Shown: positions 53,194 through 64,000 of the stretch, piece by piece | Layout of the letters: the number at the start of each line of letters is the position of its first letter | Numbering within the stretch: the stretch's first letter is position 1 | Assembly: GCF_009377345.1 (NCBI RefSeq) | Contig: NZ_WBSL01000001.1 | Span: 1-64,000, forward strand | Length of the DNA stretch: 64,000 nucleotides | From: Deinococcus terrestris | Lineage (GTDB): Bacteria; Deinococcota; Deinococci; Deinococcales; Deinococcaceae | Direction of reading: 5' to 3' | The notes under the pieces: generated by a model | Seen by the model: only the letters and a program-made list of their open reading frames with translations | The model's database searches: none | Told to the model about the DNA's origin: nothing | Program-made: the position numbers and the translations under genes

Positions 53194-53580
53194 TCACCCC
53201 GCCGCGCTGCTGAGCAGCCCCAGCCGCCGCGCCAGCCCTTCCTCCAGCAGCCATTCCTCGGGTTCCTCGGTGCCGGTCACGCGCACGAGCACGCACCCCC
53301 GGTCGAGGTAGAAGGCGACGATCTTGGCCCAGGCCTCCTCCTCGTCTCCCGCCGTTTCCTCGATGTCTTCCAGGGTGCCCCACACGTCGCCGTCCACCTC
53401 GGCGCTGCGCAGGGCCTCGGCGTGGGCGCTCAGGACGTAGGCGTCCACGTCTTCCTCGGGGGGGTAGGGTTCGCCGGGGGTGCGCAGGTCCAGCCGCTCG
53501 CCCCGCTCGTAGAGGCGGGCCAGGAAAGCGTCCCAGTTGTCGGGGGACAGGGTGAGGGCGGGGGGGGCAGAGGCGTTCAT
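53194..53580 (-). CDS. Small acidic protein of unknown function
   Basis: 128 aa, very acidic (DEEEAWAKIVAF, EEPEEWLLEEGL). No membrane segment or known motif. Probable single small alpha/beta domain. ATG at 53580 with TACACT 6 nt upstream; back-to-back with the DUF1517-type gene, the two promoters sharing about 60 bp. Confidence 0.65.
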   Translation of the reverse strand: MNASAPPALTLSPDNWDAFLARLYERGERLDLRTPGEPYPPEEDVDAYVLSAHAEALRSAEVDGDVWGTLEDIEETAGDEEEAWAKIVAFYLDRGCVLVRVTGTEEPEEWLLEEGLARRLGLLSSAAG

Positions 53581-53640
53581 GGGGGCAGTGTAAGGGGGAG
53601 GCGGACGCCACGGGTTCGCCCCTCGTCCTAGACTGCGCCC

Positions 53641-54651
53641 ATGCCGAAACAAGCTGGGCCGAACCAGGCAGGTCTGTTTGCCGCCAGAAGCTCCTTGCGG
53701 GCGGCGCTCCCCTTCGCCGCGCTGCTGCTCGTCATGGTCGCCGCGCTCGTGCTGCTGGGCGAGGCGGCGGCGCAGTCGGGCGGCGGCTTCGGGGGCAGCA
53801 GCAGTGGGGGGGGCTTTGGCGGAGGAAGCAGTGGCGGCGGCAGCTTCGGTGGCGGTGGGGGATATGGAGGCGGCTACGGTGGGGGGTACGGCGGTGGGTA
53901 CTCCGGCCCGATCATCATCGGCGGGGGCGGCTTCGGGCCAGGCTATATCGGCGGCGGGGGCGGTTTCGGAATCATCGGGCTGCTGCTCTTCGGCGTGGTC
54001 GTGATGGGTGTGCTGGGCTTCATGCGCAGCAGCATGGCGGGTGGGGCGCGGGGGCTGAGCGGCGCGGGCAGCCTCAGCGGGACCGCGCAGGCCGTCAGCG
54101 TGCAACTCCTGCTGGCCGAGGGCGACGAGGTCAAGCGCGACCTGCAGCGGGTGGCCCGCTCGGGCGATCCCGACACCAACGAGGGCCTCGCCCGGATGCT
54201 GCAGGAAGCCGCCCTCGTGCTGCTGCGCCATCCCGAGCGCTGGGTCTACGGCGAGGTGCAGCGGGCACAGGGCTCGGCGGGCTCGGCCGACAGCCAGGTG
54301 GGGGCCTGGGCGACCGAGGCCCGCGCCGCCTTCACCGTGCAGACCACCAGCAACTACCAGAACCGGGACGTGAACACGGGCTTCGAGCAGCGGGGCGACT
54401 ACACCTTCCAGCCTGACGGCACCGACCTCTACCTCGCCGTGACGATCGCGGTCGCCGCCCACACCCTGGGCAACCTGCCCCCGGCGGGCGTGACCACCGC
54501 CGCCGAGGCCCGCGCGGCCCTGTCCGCCATCAGCGCGGTGGCCCCCGGCGACCTGATTCGCGCCGAAGTGGTCTGGAGTCCCGACGCGGAAGGCGAGTTC
54601 CTCTCGGAAGACGAGGCGATTCGTAAGTATCCGGGGCTGACCAAGCTGTAA
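53641..54651 (+). CDS. DUF1517-type Gly-rich membrane protein
   Basis: 336 aa. A membrane segment (about 20-40) is followed by a Gly/Ser/Tyr-rich stretch ([10 protein letters not shown], about 60-105), a second membrane segment near 110-135, and a conserved soluble domain (about 140-336) with [20 protein letters not shown] and [20 protein letters not shown]. This layout fits the DUF1517 family, known in cyanobacteria and plastids but of unclear function. TAGACT 6 nt before the ATG. Confidence 0.8.
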   Translation: MPKQAGPNQAGLFAARSSLRAALPFAALLLVMVAALVLLGEAAAQSGGGFGGSSSGGGFGGGSSGGGSFGGGGGYGGGYGGGYGGGYSGPIIIGGGGFGPGYIGGGGGFGIIGLLLFGVVVMGVLGFMRSSMAGGARGLSGAGSLSGTAQAVSVQLLLAEGDEVKRDLQRVARSGDPDTNEGLARMLQEAALVLLRHPERWVYGEVQRAQGSAGSADSQVGAWATEARAAFTVQTTSNYQNRDVNTGFEQRGDYTFQPDGTDLYLAVTIAVAAHTLGNLPPAGVTTAAEARAALSAISAVAPGDLIRAEVVWSPDAEGEFLSEDEAIRKYPGLTKL

Positions 54652-54671
54652 GTGGAGAAGGGGCTGGAGGG

Positions 54672-54713
54672 AGTGGGGGCGGGGGCACATGCTCCGGCCC
54701 CACTTTCCTTTTC
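54672..54713 (+). terminator. Terminator after the DUF1517 gene
   Basis: AGTGGGG pairs with CCCCACT around a GC-rich loop, then TTCCTTTTCC. Intrinsic terminator about 20 bp past the stop. Confidence 0.65.
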
Positions 54714-54776
54714 CCCCTCGCCACCCTCGTAACGCCCCACCCGTTCCCCCGGCGTCAGGGACGGCATCATCGGCGG

Positions 54777-55103
54777 GTGGCCCGACGCCGTCCCGAGTCC
54801 AACTGGCCCCCGCCGCCCCGCGCCCCCGAGGTCTGCGGCCTGTGCGGGCGCGAAACCCCGGTGCTGACCGAACACCACCTCGTGCCCCGGTCGCAGGGGC
54901 GGCGGCAGGGGGTCAAGATTCACGAGCTGCCCACCGTGATGCTGTGTCCCGCCTGCCACAAGTTCCTGCACCGGACCTTCAGCAATGCCGAACTGGCGGG
55001 CGAATATTCCAGCATGGAGGCCCTGCTGGCGCACGAGGATGTGCGCCGCTTCGTGGCGTGGGTACGCGGGCAGCCCGCGAGCAAGGCGGTGCGGGTGCGC
55101 TGA
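54777..55103 (+). CDS. HNH endonuclease-like zinc protein
   Basis: 108 aa. [20 protein letters not shown] is the zinc knuckle with the H-H of an HNH motif, and [14 protein letters not shown] supplies the second CxxC and the final His. Small stand-alone HNH proteins often nick DNA in repair or act in defence; no partner gene is near. GTG start at 54777, with no TANNNT box or Shine-Dalgarno. The 125 bp before it hold the previous terminator. Confidence 0.8.
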   Translation: MARRRPESNWPPPPRAPEVCGLCGRETPVLTEHHLVPRSQGRRQGVKIHELPTVMLCPACHKFLHRTFSNAELAGEYSSMEALLAHEDVRRFVAWVRGQPASKAVRVR

Positions 55104-55110
55104 GGGGCTT

Positions 55111-55830
55111 TCAGGGCATCCGGCTCACGTATTCGGCCAAAGCCCGCAATTCGTCGTCGGTCACGGGGCGCAGGGCGATGCGCATGGCCTCCGGGTGGAT
55201 GAGGCCGCCAAAGGACGGCGCGTTCTTGAGTTCGCGCAGCACGGCCAGGGCGTAGCCCGGCGACTGGTGCGTCACGCTGGCGACCCCGAGCCGCTCGTTG
55301 CCGCGTCCATCCGCTCCGTGGCAGATCGCGCAGGCGATGACGTTGCGGGGGGCGTCTCCACGCTGGAAAAGGGCCTCGCCCCGCGCCCGGAGCGCCGCGT
55401 CGCCGCCGGACCACGCCGGGCCGACGGGCTGGGCCGCGAAGTACGCCGCAAGGTCGGCGATGTTCTGGTCGGTGAGGCGTGCGGCCACGCCCTGCATCAC
55501 CGGGCTGGGCCGCAGCTTCGCCCGGAAGGCGGCGAGCTGGAAGCGCACGTAGCCCGCGTGCTGACCGGCCAGCCGGGGGGTGTCGGGGGTGGTGCTCACG
55601 CCCCGCGCCCCGTGGCAGCCCTGACAACTCGCCGCGAGGGCCTGCCCCCGCGCCGCGCTGGGGGCGCTGTACTTCAGTTCCAGGGCCGCCGCCGGGGACG
55701 CTCGGGGCGGGGCCTGCTGGGCCACGGCGGCCAGCACGGGCGCCGCGACCGCCAGGGGTGCGGCGAGCCACAGCAGGGGCCGAACAGGCGACGGGCGGCG
55801 GGGGGGGCGTCCAGTGGCGGAACCCTTCAT
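55111..55830 (-). CDS. Dihaem c-type cytochrome
   Basis: 239 aa. N-terminal membrane anchor or signal peptide (about 15-38). Two CxxCH haem sites: CQGCH at residues 69-73 and CAICH at 168-172. Likely axial methionines lie in SPVMQG (near 113) and HPEAMRIAL (near 220). Two-domain cytochrome c4/c553-like protein, exported and electron-carrying. ATG with AGGAGGT before it. Converges with the HNH gene at 7 bp. Confidence 0.93.
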   Translation of the reverse strand: MKGSATGRPPRRPSPVRPLLWLAAPLAVAAPVLAAVAQQAPPRASPAAALELKYSAPSAARGQALAASCQGCHGARGVSTTPDTPRLAGQHAGYVRFQLAAFRAKLRPSPVMQGVAARLTDQNIADLAAYFAAQPVGPAWSGGDAALRARGEALFQRGDAPRNVIACAICHGADGRGNERLGVASVTHQSPGYALAVLRELKNAPSFGGLIHPEAMRIALRPVTDDELRALAEYVSRMP

Positions 55831-55922
55831 GGTGACCTCCTGAACGGAGAGAGGAGTCTCTCAGTGTACGCCTTCCGGGGGCCTGCCGAGGCGCGTCCAG
55901 CGTGGGCCTCTAGACTGTCCGC

Positions 55923-56429
55923 ATGTCCACCCCTGTGCCGCTGGCCCCCGCCGAGGCCCCGCCCGCGCTGCGCCTCGTGACGCTGGGCGTGCCGCTGCTG
56001 CTGGCGGGAGCCGCCTTTCTGCCCGACGAGGGCCGCCCGCCGCCCCACCCCGAACTTCTCGCCGTGGCCCTGCTGACGGGCCTGGGCTTCTGGCTCGCGC
56101 CGCGCCGGTTGGGCTACGGGCTGACGGGCGACGGCCTCGTCATTCAGACGCTGCTGGGCCGGACCCTGCTGCCCTATGCCGGACTGCGGGCGCGGCGCTC
56201 GGCGGGGCGGCTGGGGCTGCGGACCTTCGGCACCGGGCTGCCGGGGTACCTCACCGGGCACTTCACCTTCGGGCCGGACCCGGCGGTGCGGAACGTGCGG
56301 GCGGCGGCCACCCGCACGGGCGGCGGGGTGCTGCTAGAGTCCGGCGGCCGGACCTACTTCCTGACGCCCGCCGACCCGGAGGGCTTCCTGGCCGCCTTGG
56401 CCCGGCGCGGCGCCCGGGTGGAGCCGTGA
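55923..56429 (+). CDS. Small membrane protein, possible PH-like domain
   Basis: 168 aa. Two hydrophobic segments (about 18-35 and 45-62) then a soluble C-terminal part (70-168) with [20 protein letters not shown] and [19 protein letters not shown]; the pattern of two helices plus a beta-rich end resembles bacterial PH-domain membrane proteins. TAGACT 6 nt before the ATG. Its stop overlaps the following gene (GTGA). Function unknown. Confidence 0.7.
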   Translation: MSTPVPLAPAEAPPALRLVTLGVPLLLAGAAFLPDEGRPPPHPELLAVALLTGLGFWLAPRRLGYGLTGDGLVIQTLLGRTLLPYAGLRARRSAGRLGLRTFGTGLPGYLTGHFTFGPDPAVRNVRAAATRTGGGVLLESGGRTYFLTPADPEGFLAALARRGARVEP

Positions 56430-57391
56430 GCCTCGTCCTGCTGCCCGACCTGGGCGACCTGCTGCGGCTGCACCCCCAGCTCAACGCGGGCACGCTGGTG
56501 GAGGCGCTGCGCTTTCTGGCGGTGCGCGGGGTGCTGTGGGCCAGCGGCTCCGACCCCGACCACCCGCTGCGCGACGCGCTGCCCGCCGCCGGATTCGGGG
56601 TGGAGGACCTTCCCCTGCCCGATTCCGCCCCGGCCGCCGCCGAGCACGGGCAGCTCGTGGGCTTCCTGAACCAGTACCCCCAGGGCCGCGAGCGTTTGCG
56701 GGCGGCGGGCCGGGCCGAGGCCGAGTTCACGGCGGTGCTGACTGCGCCCCTGACGTTGCCTGGGGTGCTGGCACCGAACATGGAGGAGGTCGTCACCCGC
56801 TACCACGCCGCCGTCCGTGACGCGCTAGACGAGGGACCGGGCACCCGCTGGCGCGAGCGGCGGCTGGAGGAGGTGGCGCGGGAGCTGGCGGGCCGTTCCG
56901 GGGCCGTCCTGGTGCCGCTGGACGACCTCTTCGCGCTGCGGGACCGGGTGCCGGGGGCCGCCCTGCCCGACCTCAGCGGCTTCGCGCCGGGCGAGACGTC
57001 GCGGCGGCGGGCGCTGGCCGACCGGGCCTGGCAACTGCGCGAGGAGGACGATCTGGAGGCCCTGCTGTCAGCCCTGGACCGCGAGGAAGGGGACGCGGTC
57101 ACGCCGGGAGCCGAGCTGCTCGCGGCGGGGGCGGGCCTGTGCCTCGCGGTGGGGGACCTGGACGCCGCCCGCACCCGGCTGGAGCGGGCCGCGCACGCCC
57201 TGCGCGGGGACGAACCCCGCAGCCTGCCGGGCCTGGTGCTTGCCCGGCTGGGCCAGGTCCGCGACGCCCAGGGGGACCGCGAGCTGGCCGAACGCACCTA
57301 CCGCGCCGTGCTGGCCCTCGGCTACGCGCCCGCCGTGGCCCGCGAGACGGCGGAGGCGGGGCTGCGCGAGCCTTTCCGCATCGAGGTGTAA
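56426..57391 (+). CDS. Tetratricopeptide-like cytoplasmic protein
   Basis: 321 aa. GTG start overlaps the upstream stop by 4 bp, so translation is coupled. N-terminal part (1-130) carries [20 protein letters not shown] with no clear family; the end (200-321) has [20 protein letters not shown] and [20 protein letters not shown], a TPR-like helical hairpin pattern. No membrane segment. Probably works with the preceding membrane protein. Function unknown. Confidence 0.65.
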   Translation: MSLVLLPDLGDLLRLHPQLNAGTLVEALRFLAVRGVLWASGSDPDHPLRDALPAAGFGVEDLPLPDSAPAAAEHGQLVGFLNQYPQGRERLRAAGRAEAEFTAVLTAPLTLPGVLAPNMEEVVTRYHAAVRDALDEGPGTRWRERRLEEVARELAGRSGAVLVPLDDLFALRDRVPGAALPDLSGFAPGETSRRRALADRAWQLREEDDLEALLSALDREEGDAVTPGAELLAAGAGLCLAVGDLDAARTRLERAAHALRGDEPRSLPGLVLARLGQVRDAQGDRELAERTYRAVLALGYAPAVARETAEAGLREPFRIEV

Positions 57392-57398
57392 CTCAAGG

Positions 57399-57441
57399 GG
57401 GTGGGCCGGGAGGGCGAACCCGCGCCCCTCCCGGCCCACCC
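57399..57441. terminator. Bidirectional hairpin, TPR-like gene / HAMP gene
   Basis: Perfect 16-bp stem (57399-57414 and 57426-57441) with an 11-nt loop between converging genes. No U run. Same style as 25217-25251 and 33491-33540. Confidence 0.75.
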
Positions 57442-57455
57442 CGCCCCACGTCGGG

Positions 57456-59090
57456 TTACGCCCGCTTGCGCCGACGCAGGCGCTCCATCGCCGATTCCAG
57501 GCTCAGGCGCATGCGCTCCAGGGCCTGCGCGAGGTCGCCGATCTCGTCGTTGCGGTCGGCCCGCACCGGCTGGGCGAGGTCGCCCATGCTGATGGCCTCG
57601 GCGGACTTCACGAGGCGTTCGATGGGCTGCACGATGCGGCGGGTGGCCCGCAGGGTCAGGGCGGCGGCGGCCAGCGCGGCGAGCAGTGAGATCCCCAGCA
57701 CCAGCAGCAGGGTGGTCCGCAGCCGCTGGTTTGCCTCGGTGCTGTCCACGCCCACCGCGATGCGGTAGAGCAGGTCGCCCGGGCGCTCGGAGGCGTCCAC
57801 CGGGGTGCGGACCCCGTCCCGGCCCTCGACCACGCCCAGGCGGCTCACGATGAACGTTTCGTTGCCGCCGCGCTGGTTCTCCTCGTCCCCGGCCAGGGCA
57901 CGCAGCTCGCGGGCCTGGGCGGATTCGCCCGCGCCGACTTCCTCGAGTTGCGCGAGCTGCTCGCGGTAGGCATCGGCCGGGGTGCCCCGGTTCACGAAGG
58001 TGCCCGTCTGGGGGTTGGCCTTGATGAAGTCGGCCACCCGGCCCTGCAGGCTCCCGTCCAGGCCGGGATTCTGGCTGCGGAAGTAGACGGTGCCGTCGGG
58101 CAGCTCCACCTCCACGAAGCCCACCGCCGAGCGCCTCAGCAGGGCGTCGAGCTGCGCGTTCACCGTCTCCTGGTCGCGGGTGTCGAGGCTGGTGCCCACC
58201 GCGACTGCCACGGCTTCGGCGTTCTGGCGGATCAGGCGCTGCTGCGCGGCGGGCAGCAGCACGGCCAGCGAGAGCAGCGAGAGGCCCGCCGCCACGCCCA
58301 GCGGCGCGACCGACGCCACGATGAGCTGCTGCGCGAGGCTGCGCCGCCGCCCCGCCGGAGCCGCACTGCCCTCGGCCGCCACCGCGCTCAGGAACTGGTC
58401 GGTGTCTGCCCCGGTCCCCGCCGCCGGGGTCTGGGTGGCCGGAGCCGCCGGAGTTCCGCCCACCGTGAGTGCCCCGGTGAAGTCCGTCCACGAGTCGTCC
58501 CCGGCGGACACGGGAGTGGAGGCAGGCGTGGTGTCCCCACCCGTCACGCGCGGGGCGGGCGGATCGGGCGAGAAGACAGTCGTGCTGCCTCCCAGTCCAC
58601 CCAGGCCCACGCCGCTGAGCGCTCCGGCCCCAGCCAGCCCGGCCGCCGCCAGCACCGGCTCGCGGGCCGCCTCGGCACCGACGGGCACGGGCACCGCGAA
58701 GGGGTCGGCGTCGAGGCCAGGAATGCCGCCCAGCCCGCCAAAGGGGTCGGCCGCGCCGCCCAGGGGTGCGGCGGGGGCGAGTTCCACGTCGTCCATTGCC
58801 CCGGCGCGGGGCGCGGGGGTCAGCGGGGCCGCCCCCTCGAAGGGGCTCACGTCCAGCCGCGTCTCGTCGCGCACCTCCTCGAGGGCCACGGCGGCGCCGA
58901 CCTCCTCGAAGACGCGCAGCAGCAGCTCGGCGCGGGGGCGCCCGCTGGGTTTCATCAGGCGGCCCGAGCGCCGGGACGCGAGGCGGGCGGCCTGCTCGGG
59001 CGAGAGGCCGAAGCGGGAGACGAGCTGCGCTTCGAGTTCGGGGCGCACCCCGTCGGGAACAGGCTGGCGAATCACGACCGTGTACTTCAT
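57456..59090 (-). CDS. HAMP-domain membrane protein with an unusual cytoplasmic N-terminus
   Basis: 544 aa. Residues 1-75 ([20 protein letters not shown], then helix-rich) resemble, weakly, a bL12-like alpha/beta fold. A Pro/Ala/Gly linker (about 95-245) leads to TM1 (about 262-288), an extracytoplasmic region (290-460) and TM2 (about 462-484). The end is a HAMP domain (484-544) that stops without kinase, MCP or cyclase output. Such a protein could transmit signals to partner proteins. ATG at 59090. Third gene of an operon with two unknown proteins. Confidence 0.75.
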   Translation of the reverse strand: MKYTVVIRQPVPDGVRPELEAQLVSRFGLSPEQAARLASRRSGRLMKPSGRPRAELLLRVFEEVGAAVALEEVRDETRLDVSPFEGAAPLTPAPRAGAMDDVELAPAAPLGGAADPFGGLGGIPGLDADPFAVPVPVGAEAAREPVLAAAGLAGAGALSGVGLGGLGGSTTVFSPDPPAPRVTGGDTTPASTPVSAGDDSWTDFTGALTVGGTPAAPATQTPAAGTGADTDQFLSAVAAEGSAAPAGRRRSLAQQLIVASVAPLGVAAGLSLLSLAVLLPAAQQRLIRQNAEAVAVAVGTSLDTRDQETVNAQLDALLRRSAVGFVEVELPDGTVYFRSQNPGLDGSLQGRVADFIKANPQTGTFVNRGTPADAYREQLAQLEEVGAGESAQARELRALAGDEENQRGGNETFIVSRLGVVEGRDGVRTPVDASERPGDLLYRIAVGVDSTEANQRLRTTLLLVLGISLLAALAAAALTLRATRRIVQPIERLVKSAEAISMGDLAQPVRADRNDEIGDLAQALERMRLSLESAMERLRRRKRA

Positions 59091-59190
59091 GGGAGTCCCT
59101 TCCGGGCCGCGCCCCAGGCGGGCCACCGGTGCCGCGTGGGCAGGAGAGTGGGCAGAGTGAGGGGGGTGGGCATGGGCAGAGGAGAGGAAG

Positions 59191-59628
59191 TCATGCGAGG
59201 TCCCGCGCCCGCAGGTGGCGCACGAAGACCGGCACCTGCGCCTCGCCGAGTTGCCGGGCGAGAGCGGAGAGCAGGGCGCTGAGGGCAGGGCTGTCGCCCA
59301 GTTCGTCCAGCACGTCGTCCACCATGAATTCGCCCATCGGCCCGACGGCCGCGATCACGCAGGCGGTCACGGCGTCCAGCACCTCGTCCGTGACGGGCTG
59401 GGTGCGCTGCGCCGCCCGGCGAACCCAGGCGTCGGCCTGCGCCACGGCCGCTCCCACATCGGGCGCGTTCACGCGGGCGAGCGCGGCGACCTCGGCCGCG
59501 GTGCGCACGCCGTCAATGTGGTGCAGCACCCGCCACAGCACGAAAGGCAGCGGCAGCTCGTCGCGCAGGCCCTCGGGCCAGGTCGGCACCCCCGCCGGGG
59601 CGCTGCCCGCCAGCGACGCGGCGGTCAC
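59191..59628 (-). CDS. Small helical protein, probable DUF8082/winged-helix type
   Basis: 145 aa. GTG start overlaps the upstream stop (GTGA), so translation is coupled. N-terminal half has [20 protein letters not shown], an HTH-like helix pair, and the end [20 protein letters not shown] resembles the C-terminal domain seen in DUF8082-type regulators. No catalytic motif. Likely a partner or regulator of the HAMP protein that follows 100 bp later. Confidence 0.65.
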   Translation of the reverse strand: MTAASLAGSAPAGVPTWPEGLRDELPLPFVLWRVLHHIDGVRTAAEVAALARVNAPDVGAAVAQADAWVRRAAQRTQPVTDEVLDAVTACVIAAVGPMGEFMVDDVLDELGDSPALSALLSALARQLGEAQVPVFVRHLRARDLA

Positions 59629-60443
59629 GCGGCCCCCAGCCCGGCCGCCTGCCACTCGGGCCGGTCCGGCAGGGTGCCCAGCGGCAGATCATTCAGCGGC
59701 TGCCCCAGCCGCGCGAGGCTGGCACGGAAGGCGGTCAGCAGGGCCGGGTGCAGTTCGTGGGCGGGCACACCAGGTTCCACCATCAGGTGGCCTCCCTGCA
59801 CCGTGACCTCCCGCGCGAAGGGGTCGAGGCAGGCGTGCTCGGCCGCGAGCCGCACGCACACGCTGCGCCACGCCTCGTCCAGCGGCGCGTGGCTGTGGGT
59901 CGCCGCGATCAGGTCCTTCCAGAAGACCAGCATCGCCGCATCGGAGGGCGCCTGCCTCAGTTCGCCCAGCAGCTCGCACGCGGTGCCCGGCTCCGGCAAC
60001 GCCCCGCCGAGGAGCCGCCCGCCCTGCCAGTAGCTGCACGCCCCGTTCGCGAGCAGCACGCCCGAAAAGCGGCCCCCCTCCAGTCGGGCACGGCCCCCCG
60101 GCCAGCCCTCCTCCAGCGGCTGCGGGCTGTGGGTATGGGCCGCCCAGAGGGTCTCGGCGAGGGCGGGGGGCAGCGGCGTCAGGGTGACCTGGGCGCGGGG
60201 CAGCCCGGCCATCGCCTGCGGCCACCCCACCTCGCCACGGGCGGTGAACCCGCCGCGCAGCGCCCCGCCCACCCATACGAAGCGTGCCCAGTGCGGCCCC
60301 TGCTGCGCGTCGAACACGGCGCTCAGGCCCTGGCCCTGACGGGTCAGCAAATCGGTCGTGACCTCGGTCCAGGGATAGTGGTCGGTGTGCAGGCCGCTGT
60401 ATACGGCGGGTTCAGGCGGAAGGGGAAGCCGGGGCTGGGGCAT
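59625..60443 (-). CDS. Protein of unknown function, first gene of the HAMP operon
   Basis: 272 aa, soluble by composition. Regions [20 protein letters not shown] and [17 protein letters not shown] look like repeated beta-hairpins, then a helical end. No signal peptide and no known family; it resembles DUF4388-like or roadblock-type proteins only loosely. AGGTGA precedes the ATG. First of three coupled genes. Confidence 0.6.
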   Translation of the reverse strand: MPQPRLPLPPEPAVYSGLHTDHYPWTEVTTDLLTRQGQGLSAVFDAQQGPHWARFVWVGGALRGGFTARGEVGWPQAMAGLPRAQVTLTPLPPALAETLWAAHTHSPQPLEEGWPGGRARLEGGRFSGVLLANGACSYWQGGRLLGGALPEPGTACELLGELRQAPSDAAMLVFWKDLIAATHSHAPLDEAWRSVCVRLAAEHACLDPFAREVTVQGGHLMVEPGVPAHELHPALLTAFRASLARLGQPLNDLPLGTLPDRPEWQAAGLGAA

Positions 60444-60556
60444 GGGGGGTCACCTCGGAGACAGGAGAAGGGCACGTGGAGGGTCACGCTCAGGTCCCCA
60501 TCACACCTCAGTCCCTCTTACCGTTCGCTTACACCCCCCTCATCCGGCGGGCAGAG

Positions 60557-60586
60557 CAAACCCGCCCGGCGTGGCGACCGGGCGGG
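60557..60586 (-). terminator. Terminator after the YtxJ-fusion gene
   Basis: CCCGCCCGG/CCGGGCGGG stem, 8-nt loop, then on the minus strand TTTGC. Intrinsic terminator for the upstream gene; 60444-60600 holds nothing else I can support. Confidence 0.7.
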
Positions 60587-60600
60587 CGGAAAGGGACGGC

Positions 60601-61245
<645 letters not shown>

Positions 61246-61318
61246 GGGGACAGGATACGCCCCACTTTGGAAAACGAAGTGACCCGGTCCACAAGGGAGG
61301 AGGAAAGTAGGCTGCGGC

Positions 61319-61549
61319 ATGGAAAAGGCCACCGAGTTTCTCAGCTTCACCCTCGGCAACGTGACCCTCAGCGGCTTCGTGACGCCGGAGGAACTCGCCC
61401 GCATCGAGTCGGGGGAGGTGGTAGATGTGCTTCTGCGTGGGGTCATCGCCGTGCATGGCGATGTGGGCGAGGATGTGCCGCTGGGCGACGTGGCCTGCAC
61501 CTTTATCGGCGGAGAGCTGTCGCCCTTCGCCCCACCGCGCGGGGGGTGA
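61319..61549 (+). CDS. Small protein of unknown function
   Basis: 76 aa, acidic and hydrophobic with strand-forming segments ([30 protein letters not shown]), likely one beta-rich domain. No motif recognised. TAGGCT (61308-61313) 5 nt before the ATG supports the start. It converges with the methyltransferase at 3 bp. Might be a copy of an unidentified small family. Confidence 0.55.
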   Translation: MEKATEFLSFTLGNVTLSGFVTPEELARIESGEVVDVLLRGVIAVHGDVGEDVPLGDVACTFIGGELSPFAPPRGG

Positions 61550-61552
61550 CAC

Positions 61553-62503
<951 letters not shown>

Positions 62504-62576
62504 CCGGCAAGTGTAGAGGGAGGCAAAGCAGGAGGCGGAAGCCGTCGCCTCCGCCCCTCCGGGTTCTTTCTATTCC

Positions 62577-63494
<918 letters not shown>

Positions 63495-63549
63495 GGGCGG
63501 CTCCGGCGGGGGGCAGGGGACAGGCAGGGGCGCGGCATCTCAACCGGGG

Positions 63550-63555
63550 AGGGTA
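63550..63555 (-). promoter_or_regulatory. -10 box of mraY
   Basis: TACCCT on the minus strand, 56 bp before the mraY start. It lacks a good -35. Transcription here gives a leader of about 50 nt containing CGGAG before the ATG. The 63495-63709 gap contains nothing else I can support. Confidence 0.4.
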
Positions 63556-63709
63556 GCACGGAGGGGCGCGGCGTCCGGCCGTCAGGGGTGGACATACATC
63601 AGGCAAAGGCGTTTTGGCCCCCTTTGAAGGGAGCTGGCCTCGAAGCAGAGGGAGGGGTGCTTCTCATCGGCGGCAGACTCCACTGCACTTCGCCCCCGCC
63701 ATGAGAAGA

Positions 63710-63741
63710 GGCCGGACCCGTCCTGGCATCCGGCCCCTTTT
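63710..63741 (-). terminator. Terminator before the dehydrogenase stop
   Basis: GGCCGGA/TCCGGCC stem, on the minus strand followed by TCTTCTC; it lies 10 bp past the stop of the dehydrogenase gene that runs off the window. Confidence 0.7.
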
Positions 63742-63751
63742 CTGCGCAGCC

Positions 63752-64000
63752 TTACAGCCGTGCGATCACCGCGTCGGTGAATTCCTTCGTCCCGGCGGTG
63801 CCGCCGAGGTCACGGGTGCGCGGCCCCTCGGTAAGCACGGTGTTCACGGCCTCGTCGATGCGGCGGGCCACGTCGTGCGCCCCGATGTGGTCGAGCATCA
63901 GCACCGAGGCCAGCATGGTCGCGGTGGGGTTGGAGATGCCCTGCCCCGCGATGTCGGGGGCCGAGCCGTGCACGCTCTCGAAAATGCCGAACTGGTCGCC
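63752..64000 (-). CDS. Isocitrate/isopropylmalate dehydrogenase family, C-terminal fragment
   Basis: Only the last 82 residues are inside the window; the gene continues to the right. [20 protein letters not shown] and [15 protein letters not shown] are the conserved C-terminal active-site region of the beta-decarboxylating dehydrogenases, and [20 protein letters not shown] resembles NAD-dependent isocitrate dehydrogenases of the Thermus/Deinococcus type more than LeuB. Oxidative decarboxylation of isocitrate is most likely; leuB or homoisocitrate dehydrogenase cannot be excluded from this fragment. Confidence 0.8.
   Translation of the reverse strand, partial: GDQFGIFESVHGSAPDIAGQGISNPTATMLASVLMLDHIGAHDVARRIDEAVNTVLTEGPRTRDLGGTAGTKEFTDAVIARL

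Overview
The window is one continuous stretch of a Deinococcus-type chromosome. Pointers to this genus are the very high GC and strong G/C third-position codon use, an LEA-like protein, a bacillithiol-type YtxJ protein, a GH133-type debranching enzyme, a shortened MraY, and above all at least 29 coding starts preceded by a TANNNT box only 5-8 nt upstream with no Shine-Dalgarno. That last pattern is the signature of leaderless mRNAs, which are known to be abundant in Deinococcus. The species cannot be named from sequence alone. I see no prophage, insertion sequence, CRISPR array, plasmid or integron feature. This is mostly core genome with small lineage-specific genes between housekeeping blocks.

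Layout. 1-611: start of tuf behind a Thr-Tyr-Gly-Thr tRNA cluster, the same order as E. coli thrU-tyrU-glyT-thrT-tufB, with a near-consensus promoter. 947-4743: a heterodimeric ABC exporter. 4814-9448: the phosphate regulon pstS-pstC-pstA-pstB-phoU behind an 11-bp-periodic Pho-box-like array. 9499-15887: pepF, then on the other strand an operon coding for a truncated-globin fusion, SppA and an OsmC protein, an anchored Gly/Glu-rich protein, and a cytoplasmic BtuF-like protein. 15784-19783: TetR, secreted proteins, an acetyltransferase, ybaB-recR and an NrtR-like regulator. 19881-25251: debranching enzyme, infC, a glutaredoxin-like protein and thrS, which has an unusual leader.

25258-33481: glycerophosphodiester phosphodiesterase, tRNA-Cys/Val, a malE-malF-malG maltodextrin operon, an MFS exporter with a palindromic TetR-type operator, and an RsmB-like methyltransferase. 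33555-38191: deoD, a phosphoesterase, miaB, two exported proteins and rpsP. 38326-43217: ftsE-ftsX-envC-like division operon, divergent from a ctpA-type protease. 43328-49601: three GNAT genes (one an internally deleted remnant), an oxidoreductase, a glycolipid-binding-like protein, YidD and an FAD monooxygenase. 49588-53580: clpS-clpA, LEA-like protein and an acidic protein. 53641-64000: DUF1517-type protein, HNH protein, dihaem cytochrome c, a small membrane/TPR pair, a HAMP-protein operon, a YtxJ-immunity-like fusion, an RlmI-like methyltransferase, mraY, and the C-terminal end of an isocitrate/isopropylmalate dehydrogenase.

How the genes fit together. The pst genes and phoU form one phosphate uptake and sensing unit. 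MalE/F/G supply maltodextrin, and the debranching enzyme may work on related glucans. FtsEX and the EnvC-like protein are expected to drive septal amidase activation. ClpS delivers N-degron substrates to ClpA. Many convergent or intra-operon gaps hold long perfect hairpins, and several operons are translationally coupled through ATGA or GTGA overlaps. The items I would look at first are the thrS leader, the globin-amidotransferase fusion, the YtxJ-immunity-like fusion, the HAMP operon, the orphan TetR-type operator and the possible AUA start of infC.
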